64,000 bases of DNA from CADCUY01 sp964242735 (GCA_964242735.1 CAXTAK010000001.1:186001-250000), one strand, 5' to 3'; shown: positions 15,753 through 23,930, counted from the stretch's first letter. Notes: generated by a model not told the origin, from the sequence alone. Program-made: numbers and translations.

Positions 15753-17095
15753 TGAGCGAGACGTCCAGCCAGACGAGCACGACGGCCCAGGGCGGGAGCA
15801 GGTTCCGCCAGGTGGGGGGGCTGCTCAGCCGCAACCTGCGCCAGTTCGGCATGGTCTTCGCCCTGATCGCCCTCCTGCTGTTCTTCCAGGTCCAGACCGG
15901 GGTGGCGCTGACCCCCGGCAACATCATCAACATCATCCAGGGCAACGCCTACGTCCTGATCCTCGCCGTCGGCATGGTCCTGGTGATCATCGCCGGGCAC
16001 ATCGACCTGTCGGTGGGCTCGGTGGCGGCATTCGTCGGGGTGCTGGTGGCGCTGATGATGCAGAACTTCGACGTGCCCTGGCTCCTGGCCGTCGTGATCG
16101 GCCTGGGCATCGGCATCCTGGTCGGCGCGTGGCAGGGGTTCTGGGTCGCCGTGGTGGGGATCCCCGCCTTCATCGTGACCCTGGCCGGGATGCTCCTCTT
16201 CCGCGGGCTCAACCAGGTCTTCGGGAAGTCGACCACCATCCCCGTCCCGGACCAGATCATCTACTTCGGCACCGCGTCGCTGCCCGAGGTGGGTCCCGAC
16301 ACGGGGTTCAACAACCTCACCGTGCTCCTCGGCCTCCTCGGCCTGGCGGTCCTGGTCACCCTCGAGGTCCGCAGGCGTCGCAGCGCGCAGCGGCTGGGCG
16401 CGCCGACCGGCCCGGCATGGGCCAGCGCGGCCAAGCTGGTCCTGCTCGGTGCTGCCATCCTGGTGGCGACCTACCTCTTCGCCTCCGCCCCCGTCGGCCG
16501 CTCCTTCCCGATCGCCGGCATCATCCTGCTGGTCCTGGTGATCGTGTACGCGTTCATCGGGTCGAAGACCCCGCTCGGCCGCCACATCTACGCGGTCGGC
16601 GGCAACCGCTCGGCTGCAGAGCTCAGCGGTGTCAACGTGCGCCGGGTCAACTTCTTCGTGATGACCAACATGGGCTTCCTGGCAGCGGTCGCGGCCATCG
16701 TCTTCATCGGGCGCTCCACCTCCTCCGGCCCCGCTGACGGTGTCGGGTGGGAGCTCGACGCCATCGCCGCGGTCTTCATCGGTGGGGCGGCCGTCTCCGG
16801 GGGCATCGGCACGGTCATCGCCTCGGTGATCGGCGGCCTCGTCATCGCGGTGCTCAACAACGGGCTCCAGCTGCTGGGGGTGCAGGCGGACATCACCCAG
16901 GTCATCAAGGGCCTGGTCCTCCTGCTGGCCGTGGCCCTGGACGTCTACAACAAGTCGCAGGGCAAGCCCTCGATCCTCGGGTACCTCCAGAGGGGCCTGC
17001 GCCGCAGCGCCGGCACGGGTACCGGAGGACCCCAGGCGCCTCCCGAGACCGAACTGCCCGCCGCGCCAGCACCCCTCACCTCCTCGCGCCAGTAG
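15752..17095 (+). CDS. Sugar ABC transporter permease (MmsB/XylH type)
   Basis: 447 aa CUT2 permease with 10 or more hydrophobic segments. Family landmarks include LILAVGMVLVIIAGHIDLSV, VGIPAFIVTLAGMLLFRGLN and the EAA-like GRHIYAVGGNRSAAELSGV. The length and the two long central segments fit the ~400-residue MmsB/XylH subgroup better than the ~330-residue RbsC subgroup, so one permease gene suffices as a homodimer. The ATG overlaps the ATPase stop by one base (TGATG at 15750-15754). The last ~45 residues form a Pro/Thr-rich cytoplasmic tail. Confidence 0.88.
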   Translation: MSETSSQTSTTAQGGSRFRQVGGLLSRNLRQFGMVFALIALLLFFQVQTGVALTPGNIINIIQGNAYVLILAVGMVLVIIAGHIDLSVGSVAAFVGVLVALMMQNFDVPWLLAVVIGLGIGILVGAWQGFWVAVVGIPAFIVTLAGMLLFRGLNQVFGKSTTIPVPDQIIYFGTASLPEVGPDTGFNNLTVLLGLLGLAVLVTLEVRRRRSAQRLGAPTGPAWASAAKLVLLGAAILVATYLFASAPVGRSFPIAGIILLVLVIVYAFIGSKTPLGRHIYAVGGNRSAAELSGVNVRRVNFFVMTNMGFLAAVAAIVFIGRSTSSGPADGVGWELDAIAAVFIGGAAVSGGIGTVIASVIGGLVIAVLNNGLQLLGVQADITQVIKGLVLLLAVALDVYNKSQGKPSILGYLQRGLRRSAGTGTGGPQAPPETELPAAPAPLTSSRQ

Positions 17096-17185
17096 CCCCC
17101 ACGAGTTCCACCCGTCAGGACGCGGATGTCGCCGGAGCCCCGGCGTCGTTCAGCACAGCCACCGAGTAGACAGGTACGCCCCACG

Positions 17186-18322
17186 ATGATCAACATCGCC
17201 CGTCGGAAGTTCCTCACCGCCACCTCAGTCAGCGCCGTCGGCCTCGCCCTCGCCGTGTCGGGCTGCAGCCAGCGCGACGCCGCCACCCCGGCCGCCACTG
17301 GCACCGCCACCGAGAGCGGCGCCGGAGCCGGCTTCGAGGAGGGCAGCCTCATCGGTGTCGCCCTGCCGCAGAAGACCAGCCAGAACTGGGAGGACGCCCA
17401 GGTCCAGTTCCCCGAGAAGCTCGAGGCCGCCGGCTTCGAGAGCCAGGTGCAGTTCGCCAACGGCGGTGTCGCCGAGCAGCAGAGCCAGATCTCCGCGCTG
17501 ATCACGCGCGGCGCCAAGGTGCTCATCGTCGGCCCGATCGACAGCGGGCAGCTGGGGTCGCAGCTGGCCCAGGCCAAGGCCGCCGGCATCCCGGTCATCT
17601 CCTACGACCGGATGATCACCAACACCGAGGACGTCGACTACCTGGTGACCTTCGAGCCCAACAAGGTCGGGCAGGAGCAGGGCAACAGCCTGCTGCAGGG
17701 CCTGGAGGCCAAGGCCGGTCACCCCGCGCCCTACAACATCGAGCTGTTCGCCGGGTCCCCCGACGACAACAACGCCAAGATCTTCTTCGAGGCGGCCATG
17801 ACGGTGCTCCAGCCGAAGATCGACGACGGCACGCTGGTGGTCCCCTCCGGGCAGACCACGTTCCAGCAGGTCGCCACGCAGGGCTGGGACCCCAAGACCG
17901 CGCAGAACCGGATGGACTCCATCCTCACCGCGAACTACTCCGGCGCGGCGCTGGACGGGGTGCTCTCCCCGAACGACACCATCGCGCGCAGCCTGATCAC
18001 CTCCATCGGGAACGCCGGCAAGCCGGTGCCGCCGATGACCGGTCAGGACTCCGACCCGGAGAGCATCAAGCTCATCGCCGATGGCGTGCAGTACTCCACC
18101 GTCGACAAGCCCACCGCCAAGCAGGTCGACGCCTCGATCGAGATCGTCAAGCTGCTCGCGGCCGGCGAGGAGGTCAACACCACCAACGGTGAGTCCGACA
18201 ACGGGACGACGCAGATCCCGACCAACTTCCTCGACCCCACCCTGGTGACGCAGGAGAACCTGGCCGAGGTCTACAAGGACGACCCGGTCCGCGGGCCGAT
18301 CGCCTCCGGTCAGGCGGGCTGA
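17186..18322 (+). CDS. ChvE-type sugar-binding lipoprotein
   Basis: 378 aa periplasmic-binding-protein type I (Peripla_BP_4) of the ChvE/multiple-monosaccharide-binding group. The N-terminus has a twin-arginine-like motif (ARRKFLTA) and a lipobox (AVSGC, Cys27), so it is probably an anchored lipoprotein, possibly Tat-exported. Core motifs are LIGVALPQKTSQNW, GAKVLIVGPIDSGQL, GIPVISYDRMITNT and VLSPNDTIARSLI. ChvE-like proteins bind aldoses such as glucose, galactose, xylose or arabinose, and relatives take other sugars; the ligand here is not certain. The ATG at 17186 follows a weak ACAGG. Confidence 0.87.
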   Translation: MINIARRKFLTATSVSAVGLALAVSGCSQRDAATPAATGTATESGAGAGFEEGSLIGVALPQKTSQNWEDAQVQFPEKLEAAGFESQVQFANGGVAEQQSQISALITRGAKVLIVGPIDSGQLGSQLAQAKAAGIPVISYDRMITNTEDVDYLVTFEPNKVGQEQGNSLLQGLEAKAGHPAPYNIELFAGSPDDNNAKIFFEAAMTVLQPKIDDGTLVVPSGQTTFQQVATQGWDPKTAQNRMDSILTANYSGAALDGVLSPNDTIARSLITSIGNAGKPVPPMTGQDSDPESIKLIADGVQYSTVDKPTAKQVDASIEIVKLLAAGEEVNTTNGESDNGTTQIPTNFLDPTLVTQENLAEVYKDDPVRGPIASGQAG

Positions 18323-18362
18323 TCCACAGCCGCTCTCCCGGGGACCACACCGGTCCCTCCTC

Positions 18363-18412
18363 ACGCCCGCTGCGGGCGGTGGCCACCGCGCCGCCGCCCG
18401 CAGCGGGCGTTT
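18363..18412 (+). terminator. Strong terminator after the sugar-binding protein gene
   Basis: A perfect 17-bp stem (18363-18379 with 18394-18410, ACGCCCGCTGCGGGCGG) with a 14-nt loop, followed by TTT. It separates the transporter operon from the aldolase operon. Confidence 0.8.
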
Positions 18413-18471
18413 CCCGTGCTCCCGGGGCACTGGCGCGCCCCTCTCCTGTTCCTCGACGGACGGAGCACGAG

Positions 18472-18520
18472 TACGCTTCAAACACATTCTCACCAGTCTG
18501 CACATATTCTCAGGAGGCAC
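18472..18520 (+). promoter_or_regulatory. Candidate promoter and repeat-bearing leader of the aldolase operon
   Basis: TACGCT (18472-18477) would place the transcription start near 18484. The ~38-nt leader that follows is unusually AT-rich for this genome and holds two near-identical direct repeats, CACATTCTCA (18483-18492) and CACATATTCTCA (18501-18512). The second is preceded by TG, making a TGCACAT half-site (18499-18505) like those of the transporter operator. A strong AGGAGG (18512-18517) is 4 nt before the ATG. Confidence 0.4.
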
Positions 18521-18521
18521 C

Positions 18522-19394
18522 ATGCCAGAGCACGACGCGACGCCGACCAGGGACTACTTCGAGACCGTGCCGGTGGCGGACCAGGGGTTCTTCCTCAAGG
18601 GGGCCGCGTCCCTGGACTGGGGGATGAAGAACCGGCTGGCCCGCATCTTCCGCCCCTCCAGCGGCCGCACGGTGATGCTGGCGGTCGACCACGGCTACTT
18701 CCAGGGGCCGACCACAGGGCTCGAGCGGCTCGACCTCGCGCTGCCGCCGCTCCTCCCGCACGCCGACGCGCTGATGGCCACGCGCGGGGCGATCCGCACC
18801 AGCACCCCGCCCGCCGCGGGCAAGCCCGTCGTGGTCCGGGCCAGCGGCGGACCCAGCGTGCTGAAGGACCTCGCCAACGAGCGGATCGCCCTCAGCATCG
18901 AGGACGCGGTGCGGCTCAACGCCTCAGCGCTCGCGGTCCAGGTGTTCATCGGCAGCGACCACGAGACGCAGTCGGTGAAGAACCTCACGACCCTGGTCGA
19001 CCAGGGCCAGCAGGTCGGCATCCCGGTGATGGCGGTGGTCGCCGTGGGCAAGGACATGGTGCGCGACGCCCGCTACTTCCGCCTCGCCACCCGCATGATG
19101 GCCGAGCTGGGCGCGCAGATCGTCAAGTGCTACTACGTCGACGAGGGCTTCGGCTCCGTGGTCTCCACCTGCCCCGTGCCCCTGGTGGTGGCCGGGGGCA
19201 AGAAGCTCCCGGAGCGCGAGGCGCTGGAGATGACGTACCGCTGCGTCGACGAGGGCGCCCTCGGGGTCGACATGGGGCGCAACATCTTCCAGAGCGACAA
19301 GCCCGCCGCGATGATCCAGGCGGTCTCCGCCATCGTCCACGACGGTGCGACCGTCGACGACGCGCACGACCTCTACCGCAGCGGTGCCGCGTGA
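18522..19394 (+). CDS. LsrF/DhnA-family class I aldolase (3-hydroxy-5-phosphonooxypentane-2,4-dione thiolase-like)
   Basis: 290 aa. It resembles E. coli LsrF along its whole length: LKGAASLDWGMKNRLARIF, TVMLAVDHGYFQGPTTGLER, LANERIALSIEDAVRLN, VGKDMVRDARYF and GVDMGRNIFQSD. The Schiff-base lysine of the family is Lys202 (AQIVKCYYV). LsrF cleaves the phosphorylated quorum-sensing signal AI-2 with CoA. Here lsrG, an LsrB-like receptor and the LsrC/LsrD permease pair are absent and the neighbours are sugar dehydrogenases, so a sugar-phosphate or related keto substrate is more likely. The gene overlaps the SDR gene (GTGA). Confidence 0.82.
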   Translation: MPEHDATPTRDYFETVPVADQGFFLKGAASLDWGMKNRLARIFRPSSGRTVMLAVDHGYFQGPTTGLERLDLALPPLLPHADALMATRGAIRTSTPPAAGKPVVVRASGGPSVLKDLANERIALSIEDAVRLNASALAVQVFIGSDHETQSVKNLTTLVDQGQQVGIPVMAVVAVGKDMVRDARYFRLATRMMAELGAQIVKCYYVDEGFGSVVSTCPVPLVVAGGKKLPEREALEMTYRCVDEGALGVDMGRNIFQSDKPAAMIQAVSAIVHDGATVDDAHDLYRSGAA

Positions 19395-20152
19395 GCGGGG
19401 AGTTCGCCGGCCGGGCCGCGGTCGTGACCGGTGCCGCGGGCGGCATCGGCCTCGCGGCCGCCGAGGCGCTGATGGGCCAGGGCGCCAGGGTGCTGGGCCT
19501 GGACCTGGCCGAGTCCGTCGGCACCGCGTCGTCGCACGAGCTGTGGAGCGGGGTGCGGACCGACGTCACGGACGCCGCCGCGGTCCACGCGGCCGTCTCC
19601 GGCTTCCTCGCGTCGGTCCCGCGGATCGACCTGCTCGTCTCCAACGCCGGGATCTTCACGGCCGGGCAGCACATCGTCGACCTCGACGTCGCAACCTTCG
19701 AGCGCAGCCTGAGGGTGAACCTGACCAGCCACCTCATCGTCCTGAAGGAGGTGCTCGCCTCGATGGGCGACGGGCCCGGCTCGGTGGTCGTCGTCGGCTC
19801 GCGCAACGTCGCGGCGCCCGGCCCCGGGGCGGCGGCGTACTCGGCGGCGAAGGCCGGCCTCACCCAGCTCGCGCGCGTGGCGGCGCTCGAGCTCGCACCG
19901 AAGGGCATCCGCGTCAACGTGGTGCACCCCGATGCCGTCTTCAGCACGGGGCTGTGGACGAAGGAGGCCCTGGAGTCCAGCGCCAGGCGCTACGGCCTCA
20001 CGGTCGAGGAGTACAAGCGCAACAACCTGCTGGGGGTCGACGTGCGCCTGCAGGACGTGACCGACGCCGTCCTCGCCCTGCTCAGCGACCGCTTCTCGCG
20101 CACCACCGGGGCCCAGGTGCCGGTGGACGGCGGCAACCTCCGCGTCGTCTGA
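19391..20152 (+). CDS. Short-chain dehydrogenase related to RhaE/sugar-alcohol dehydrogenases
   Basis: 253 aa classical SDR. The NAD(P)-binding TGAAGGIG is at residues 14-21, NAG in LLVSNAGIF, and the catalytic Tyr150/Lys154 in YSAAK. The substrate region RVNVVHPDAVFSTGLW and the ending TTGAQVPVDGG resemble the dehydrogenase half of bifunctional rhamnulose-1-phosphate aldolase/lactaldehyde dehydrogenases (VNPDAVF...GS.IW). An acidic residue (LGLDLAES) after the second strand suggests NAD+. GTG overlaps the aldolase stop by 4 bp, so the two proteins are made together. It may oxidise the aldehyde released by the aldolase, or a polyol. Confidence 0.82.
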   Translation: MSGEFAGRAAVVTGAAGGIGLAAAEALMGQGARVLGLDLAESVGTASSHELWSGVRTDVTDAAAVHAAVSGFLASVPRIDLLVSNAGIFTAGQHIVDLDVATFERSLRVNLTSHLIVLKEVLASMGDGPGSVVVVGSRNVAAPGPGAAAYSAAKAGLTQLARVAALELAPKGIRVNVVHPDAVFSTGLWTKEALESSARRYGLTVEEYKRNNLLGVDVRLQDVTDAVLALLSDRFSRTTGAQVPVDGGNLRVV

Positions 20153-20158
20153 GCGCGT

Positions 20159-20194
20159 CCACCGGCCACCGCCCCCGCGGGTGGTGGCCGGTGG
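20159..20194. terminator. Bidirectional terminator between the SDR and alcohol dehydrogenase genes
   Basis: A perfect 12-bp stem, CCACCGGCCACC (20159-20170) with 20183-20194, lies between two convergent stop codons (20152 and 20201). Confidence 0.75.
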
Positions 20195-20200
20195 CCCGGC

Positions 20201-21244
20201 TCACGCCCCGGGCAGCACCGCCACCTTGACGGCCGCCGGCGAGCCGGCCATGGCCAGCGCGTCGCCGACCGCGTCGAGCGGGTAGGTGTGGGTGACCAGG
20301 GCGCCGACGTCCACGCGCCCGCCCTCGATGAGCCGGACCGCGGCGCGGTAGTCGTCGATCGTGGAGTTCGAGCTCCCGGTGACGGTCAGCTCGCCGTAGT
20401 GGACGCGGTTGGGGTCGACCTCGGACGGGCGGTCCTTCGGGAAGCCGGCGAAGAGGTTCACCCGGCCCCGGAACCGGGCCAGGGCCAGCGCCTGGTCGAC
20501 CAGGGCGGGCACCCCGATGCAGAGCACGACCGCGTCCGCGCCGGCGCCGTCGCTGACCGCCGCGACGACCGCGCCGAGGTCCTCGGCCGTGGGGTCGACG
20601 ACGACGTCGACACCCAGGCGCGCTGCCGTCTCGCGCCGGGAGGCGACGGGCTCGCTGATGACGACCGTGCGCGCCCCGGACGCCCTGGCCAGCTGGGCGT
20701 GCAGCAGGCCGATCGCCCCGCCGCCGACGACGAGCACCACGTCGTCCACCCCGATGCCCGTCAGCCGCTGGGCGTGCAGCACGCACGAGAGGGGCTCGGC
20801 GAGCGAGAGCTGCTCGTGGGGCACGTGGTCCGCAGCGACGACGAGGTTGCCGGCGCGCACCGCCTCCGCGGGCACCAGCAGGTGCTCCGCGAGACCGCCG
20901 TCGAGGTCGTGGCCCAGCACCCGCGCGACCCTGCACAGGTTGGTGGCCCCGCGCCGGCACATGTCGCAGTGGCCGCAGGTGACGGACGGGGCCATGCCGA
21001 CCCGGTCGCCCACCCGCACCCGGTCGACGTCCGCCCCGACCTCCTCGACCGTCCCGGCCGACTCGTGGCCGAGGACTACCGGGACGCGCACCCCCTTGGA
21101 CTTCGCGCCCGAGGCGATGCGCAGGTCCGTGCCGCAGACCGTGGTCGAGGCGACGCGCACCAGCACCTCGCCCGCCCCCGGGCTGGGGCGCCCGACCTCA
21201 CGGACCTCGACCCGCCCCCCACCCACGTACACCGCTGCTCTCAC
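20201..21244 (-). CDS. Zinc-dependent medium-chain alcohol/polyol dehydrogenase
   Basis: 347 aa MDR enzyme. Catalytic zinc ligands Cys37 (VCGTD) and His60-Glu61 (GHES), and the four structural-zinc cysteines 90, 93, 96 and 104 (CGHCDMCRRGATNLC), are intact. The Rossmann motif is VVGGGAIGLLHAQLA. Sequence style (LDGGLAEHLLVPAEAV, SLAEPLSCVLHA) fits the sorbitol/threonine/L-iditol dehydrogenase group, which oxidises polyols to ketoses with NAD(P)+. The GTG at 21244 follows GGAGGAG and overlaps the SorC gene stop (GTGA). It is the last gene of the kinase-regulator-dehydrogenase operon. Confidence 0.85.
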   Translation of the reverse strand: MRAAVYVGGGRVEVREVGRPSPGAGEVLVRVASTTVCGTDLRIASGAKSKGVRVPVVLGHESAGTVEEVGADVDRVRVGDRVGMAPSVTCGHCDMCRRGATNLCRVARVLGHDLDGGLAEHLLVPAEAVRAGNLVVAADHVPHEQLSLAEPLSCVLHAQRLTGIGVDDVVLVVGGGAIGLLHAQLARASGARTVVISEPVASRRETAARLGVDVVVDPTAEDLGAVVAAVSDGAGADAVVLCIGVPALVDQALALARFRGRVNLFAGFPKDRPSEVDPNRVHYGELTVTGSSNSTIDDYRAAVRLIEGGRVDVGALVTHTYPLDAVGDALAMAGSPAAVKVAVLPGA

Positions 21245-22245
21245 CGTGCTCCTCCTCTGCTCGTGGTGCTCGTGCCGGACGGGGCGTCCGCGGCGAGGAC
21301 CGCGAGGACCGTCGGGGCGTCGGAGACGAGCACGTCGACGAGGCCGCTGCGCAGCGCCGCCGCCACGACCGCCACCTTCCTCGGCCCGTGGGCGACGGCG
21401 ACCACCTCGGGGACGCCTCGCAGCGACGCCTCGTCGAGCCTGACCATGCGCGCGCTCAGCTCCGACGCGACGACGGCGCCGCCGGCGTCGAGCATGTGGC
21501 CGCCGGCGTCCCCCACGATGCCCGCGGCAGCGCACCGAGCCAGTTCCTCGTGCCCGACGTACCCCGCGCGCAGCAGGGATGAGGACTGGGGGTCCAGGCT
21601 CCCGAGCCCGATCAGGGCGATGTCGGCCCCCGCGGCCTCGGCCAGCACCTCGGCGACGGGCTGCTGGCGCACCAGTGCCCGTGCCAGCGCCGCGTCGTCG
21701 ACGACGAGCGGTGCGTTCAGCGTCCGGTACTCGCCCCCGAGGCGGCGCGCGAAGGCCTGCGCGAGCTCGGGGCCGTCGATGGCCGGCCGCGGCGTGCCGG
21801 AGGCACCGATCATCTGGACCACCCGGGTCCGCCGGGAGGGGTCGTGGGGCAGCGCCGCGGCGACCGCCGCGACCGTCTCGCCCCACGAGATCGCCAGCGT
21901 CCCCCCCGGCCGCAGCCGCTCGGCCAGGTGGTGTGCGGCCAGCGCCCCCACGCGCCCGGCGGAGGGCGCCGCCACCCCTGCAGCGGGGTCGGCCACGACC
22001 AGCGCCCCCCGCACGCCGAAGGCGGCGACGACCCGCTCCTCGAGGTGCTCGGCGCGGGGCAGCGGCCGGTCGATCAGGATGCGCACCACGCCCGTCTGCC
22101 GGGCCTCGGTGATCAGGCGGGAGACCGTCGAGCGCGAGAGCCCGACGGCAGCCGCGACCGCGTCCTGGTTCAGGCCCTCGAGGTAGTACAGCGCGGAGAC
22201 CGACGCGAGGAGCTCCCGACGGGCGAGGTCGTCCTCGCGGATCAC
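21241..22245 (-). CDS. SorC/DeoR-family sugar-binding transcriptional regulator
   Basis: 334 aa. The N-terminal helix-turn-helix (LNQDAVAAAVGLSRSTVSRL, about residues 25-44) is followed by a SorC sugar-binding domain: LAISWGETVAAVAAAL (phosphosugar loop), VVQMIGASGT, ADIALIGLGSLD and GIVGDAGGHMLDAGG. Family members (SorC, DeoR, LsrR) bind phosphorylated sugars and derepress catabolic genes. It lies between the kinase and dehydrogenase genes with 4-bp GTGA overlaps on both sides, so it is probably autoregulated. The kinase next to it could make its inducer. Confidence 0.87.
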   Translation of the reverse strand: MIREDDLARRELLASVSALYYLEGLNQDAVAAAVGLSRSTVSRLITEARQTGVVRILIDRPLPRAEHLEERVVAAFGVRGALVVADPAAGVAAPSAGRVGALAAHHLAERLRPGGTLAISWGETVAAVAAALPHDPSRRTRVVQMIGASGTPRPAIDGPELAQAFARRLGGEYRTLNAPLVVDDAALARALVRQQPVAEVLAEAAGADIALIGLGSLDPQSSSLLRAGYVGHEELARCAAAGIVGDAGGHMLDAGGAVVASELSARMVRLDEASLRGVPEVVAVAHGPRKVAVVAAALRSGLVDVLVSDAPTVLAVLAADAPSGTSTTSRGGAR

Positions 22246-23813
22246 CGCAGCTCATCCGCCGCGAGTGCCGACGCCCGGTGCAGCAGCGGTCGCATCGCCT
22301 GGTACGCCTCCAGGTACAGCTCGACCCACGGCCGGTAGGCCTCGGTCACCTCGGGCCGGGGTTCGACAGCGGTCCCCGGGGTGATCATGCCCGCCGCGGC
22401 CTCGACGGTCGAGGCGTAGAGCCCGGCACCGGTGGCGGCGAGGACCGCTGCGCCGAGCATCACCGCGTCGGGCGTGCGGGTCGTGCGGATCGGCACCCCG
22501 GAGACGTCCGCGTGGATCTGCAGCCACAGCGGGCTGTTCAGCGCCCCGCCGCAGGCCACGACGTCGTGGACGGCGTTGCCCGCCGCCCGCATCGTGCGGA
22601 TGATGCTCTCGGTGCCGTAGCAGACCGACTCGATGAGCGCCCGGAAGACGTGGTGGGGGCCGTGGGGGAGTGCGAGGCCCCATATCATGCCGCGCGCGTG
22701 GGGGTCCACGTGCGGGGTGCGGTTGCCCTGCCAGTAGTCGAGCGCGACCACTCCCTCCGAACCCGGCGGCAGCCGCGCGGCGTCCTCGTTCAGCGCGGCG
22801 AAGAGGTGCGCGGGATCGCGGGAGGTGCCCGAGCCCTCGCGCAGCAGGCGGGCGTACCAGCTCACGATGGAGCCCGTGGAGATCTGACCGCCCTCGATGG
22901 TGAACTGACCCGGCACGACCGCGTCGGTGTAGGAACCGAAGAGGCCGTCGGTGTAGCGGGGCTCGGCCGTCTGCAGCATGTGGACGTGCGAGGAGCCGGT
23001 CACCATGGCCAGCGTGCCCGGCTGCGTCACGCCGAGGCCGAGCATCGCCACGAAGGCGTCGGCGCCCCCCTCGGCGACGGGGATCCCGTCGGGCAGGCCG
23101 AGCACGCCGGCGACCTCCGGTGCCAGGGAGCCGACGACGTCACCCATCAGCACGACCCGGTCGGGCACCTTGGCCCGCAGGTCCGGCAGGCCCACGCGCT
23201 GCCACAGCTCCACGGGCCATCCGCCGGTCAAGCGGTCGTAGTGGCAGCGGATCGCCGCGGAGTCCACCGAGGCCGCTCGCTCGCCCGTCAGCCGGAACGC
23301 GATCCACTCCGCGTAGTCAGCGAACCACGAGGTCTCCGCGTAGGTGCGCGGCTCGTGGCGCCGCAACCACAGGGCCTTGGGGAGCATCCACTCCGCCGAG
23401 GCGTTCCGGCCCCCGCTGCAGCGCAGCGCCGGGGAACCGGTCGCGGCCACCTCGGCGGCCTCGGCGCTCGCGCGCGAGTCCATCCACAGCAGCGCCGGGC
23501 GCAGCGGCCGGTCCTGCGGCCCCACGCAGACCATCGTGAAGCAGGTCGCCGCGGTGGCGACCCCCACCACCCGGTGCGGGTCCACCCCGGAGTCGGCGAG
23601 CACGCGGCGGACGCCCCCGACCACCCCGTTCCACCAGTCCTCGGGGTCCTGCTCGGCCCAGCCCGGGCGCGCGTGGTGGGTGGGGTAGGGGTGTCGTGCC
23701 ACGGCCACGACCGCGCCGGTGGCGGTGAACAGCCCCACGCGGACCCCCTCGGTGCCCCCGTCGATGCCCAGCAGCAACGGGTCGAGCGGCCCTCCGGCTC
23801 CCGTCGGCTCCAC
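22242..23813 (-). CDS. FGGY-family carbohydrate kinase
   Basis: 523 aa, full-length FGGY kinase. The phosphate-1 motif LLGIDGGTEGVRVGLF is at about 14-29, the catalytic Asp252 in EGGADAF, and the late ATP-binding motif is VACGGALNSPLWLQIHADV. Closest in style to the ribulokinase/YgcE-like part of the family rather than to LsrK or glycerol kinase. The sugar, probably a ketose, is unknown. GTG at 23813 was chosen because the FGGY fold begins about 14 residues later; a further upstream start (VLSTAVQ) is open but would cross the promoter. First gene of the minus-strand operon. Confidence 0.83.
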   Translation of the reverse strand: MEPTGAGGPLDPLLLGIDGGTEGVRVGLFTATGAVVAVARHPYPTHHARPGWAEQDPEDWWNGVVGGVRRVLADSGVDPHRVVGVATAATCFTMVCVGPQDRPLRPALLWMDSRASAEAAEVAATGSPALRCSGGRNASAEWMLPKALWLRRHEPRTYAETSWFADYAEWIAFRLTGERAASVDSAAIRCHYDRLTGGWPVELWQRVGLPDLRAKVPDRVVLMGDVVGSLAPEVAGVLGLPDGIPVAEGGADAFVAMLGLGVTQPGTLAMVTGSSHVHMLQTAEPRYTDGLFGSYTDAVVPGQFTIEGGQISTGSIVSWYARLLREGSGTSRDPAHLFAALNEDAARLPPGSEGVVALDYWQGNRTPHVDPHARGMIWGLALPHGPHHVFRALIESVCYGTESIIRTMRAAGNAVHDVVACGGALNSPLWLQIHADVSGVPIRTTRTPDAVMLGAAVLAATGAGLYASTVEAAAGMITPGTAVEPRPEVTEAYRPWVELYLEAYQAMRPLLHRASALAADELR

Positions 23814-23863
23814 CTCGGACCACCTCGCCCCTCCAGCCGTGCGCCTCTGCACGGCAGTGGAGA

Positions 23864-23896
23864 GCACGCTATCCCATCGTGCTGCACGCCTGTGCG
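23864..23896. promoter_or_regulatory. Candidate kinase-operon promoter and SorC operator
   Basis: On the minus strand TAGCGT (23871-23866) is a -10 candidate for the kinase operon. It sits inside an inverted repeat GCACG-N9-CGTGC (23864-23882). Immediately upstream, at the -35 position, is TGCACGCCTGTGCG (23883-23896), which matches 11 of 14 bases of the palindrome before the ABC transporter operon. Confidence 0.4.
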
Positions 23897-23918
23897 ACCG
23901 GACGGGGCGGAGCGGTCC

Positions 23919-23924
23919 TACGCT
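23919..23924 (+). promoter_or_regulatory. Candidate -10 element of coaE (leaderless)
   Basis: TACGCT ends 6 nt before the coaE GTG at 23931, so transcription would begin at the start codon. No Shine-Dalgarno is present. No TTGTC-type upstream element is seen, unlike at uvrA, uvrB and polA. Confidence 0.5.
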
Positions 23925-23930
23925 CACCCG

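Noticed and set aside
18522..23813. An AI-2 (lsr) uptake and processing operon
   Set aside because: LsrF-like aldolase, SorC regulator and FGGY kinase fit loosely, but lsrG is missing, the importer has one permease and a ChvE-type binding protein, the kinase is not LsrK-like, and two dehydrogenases are present.
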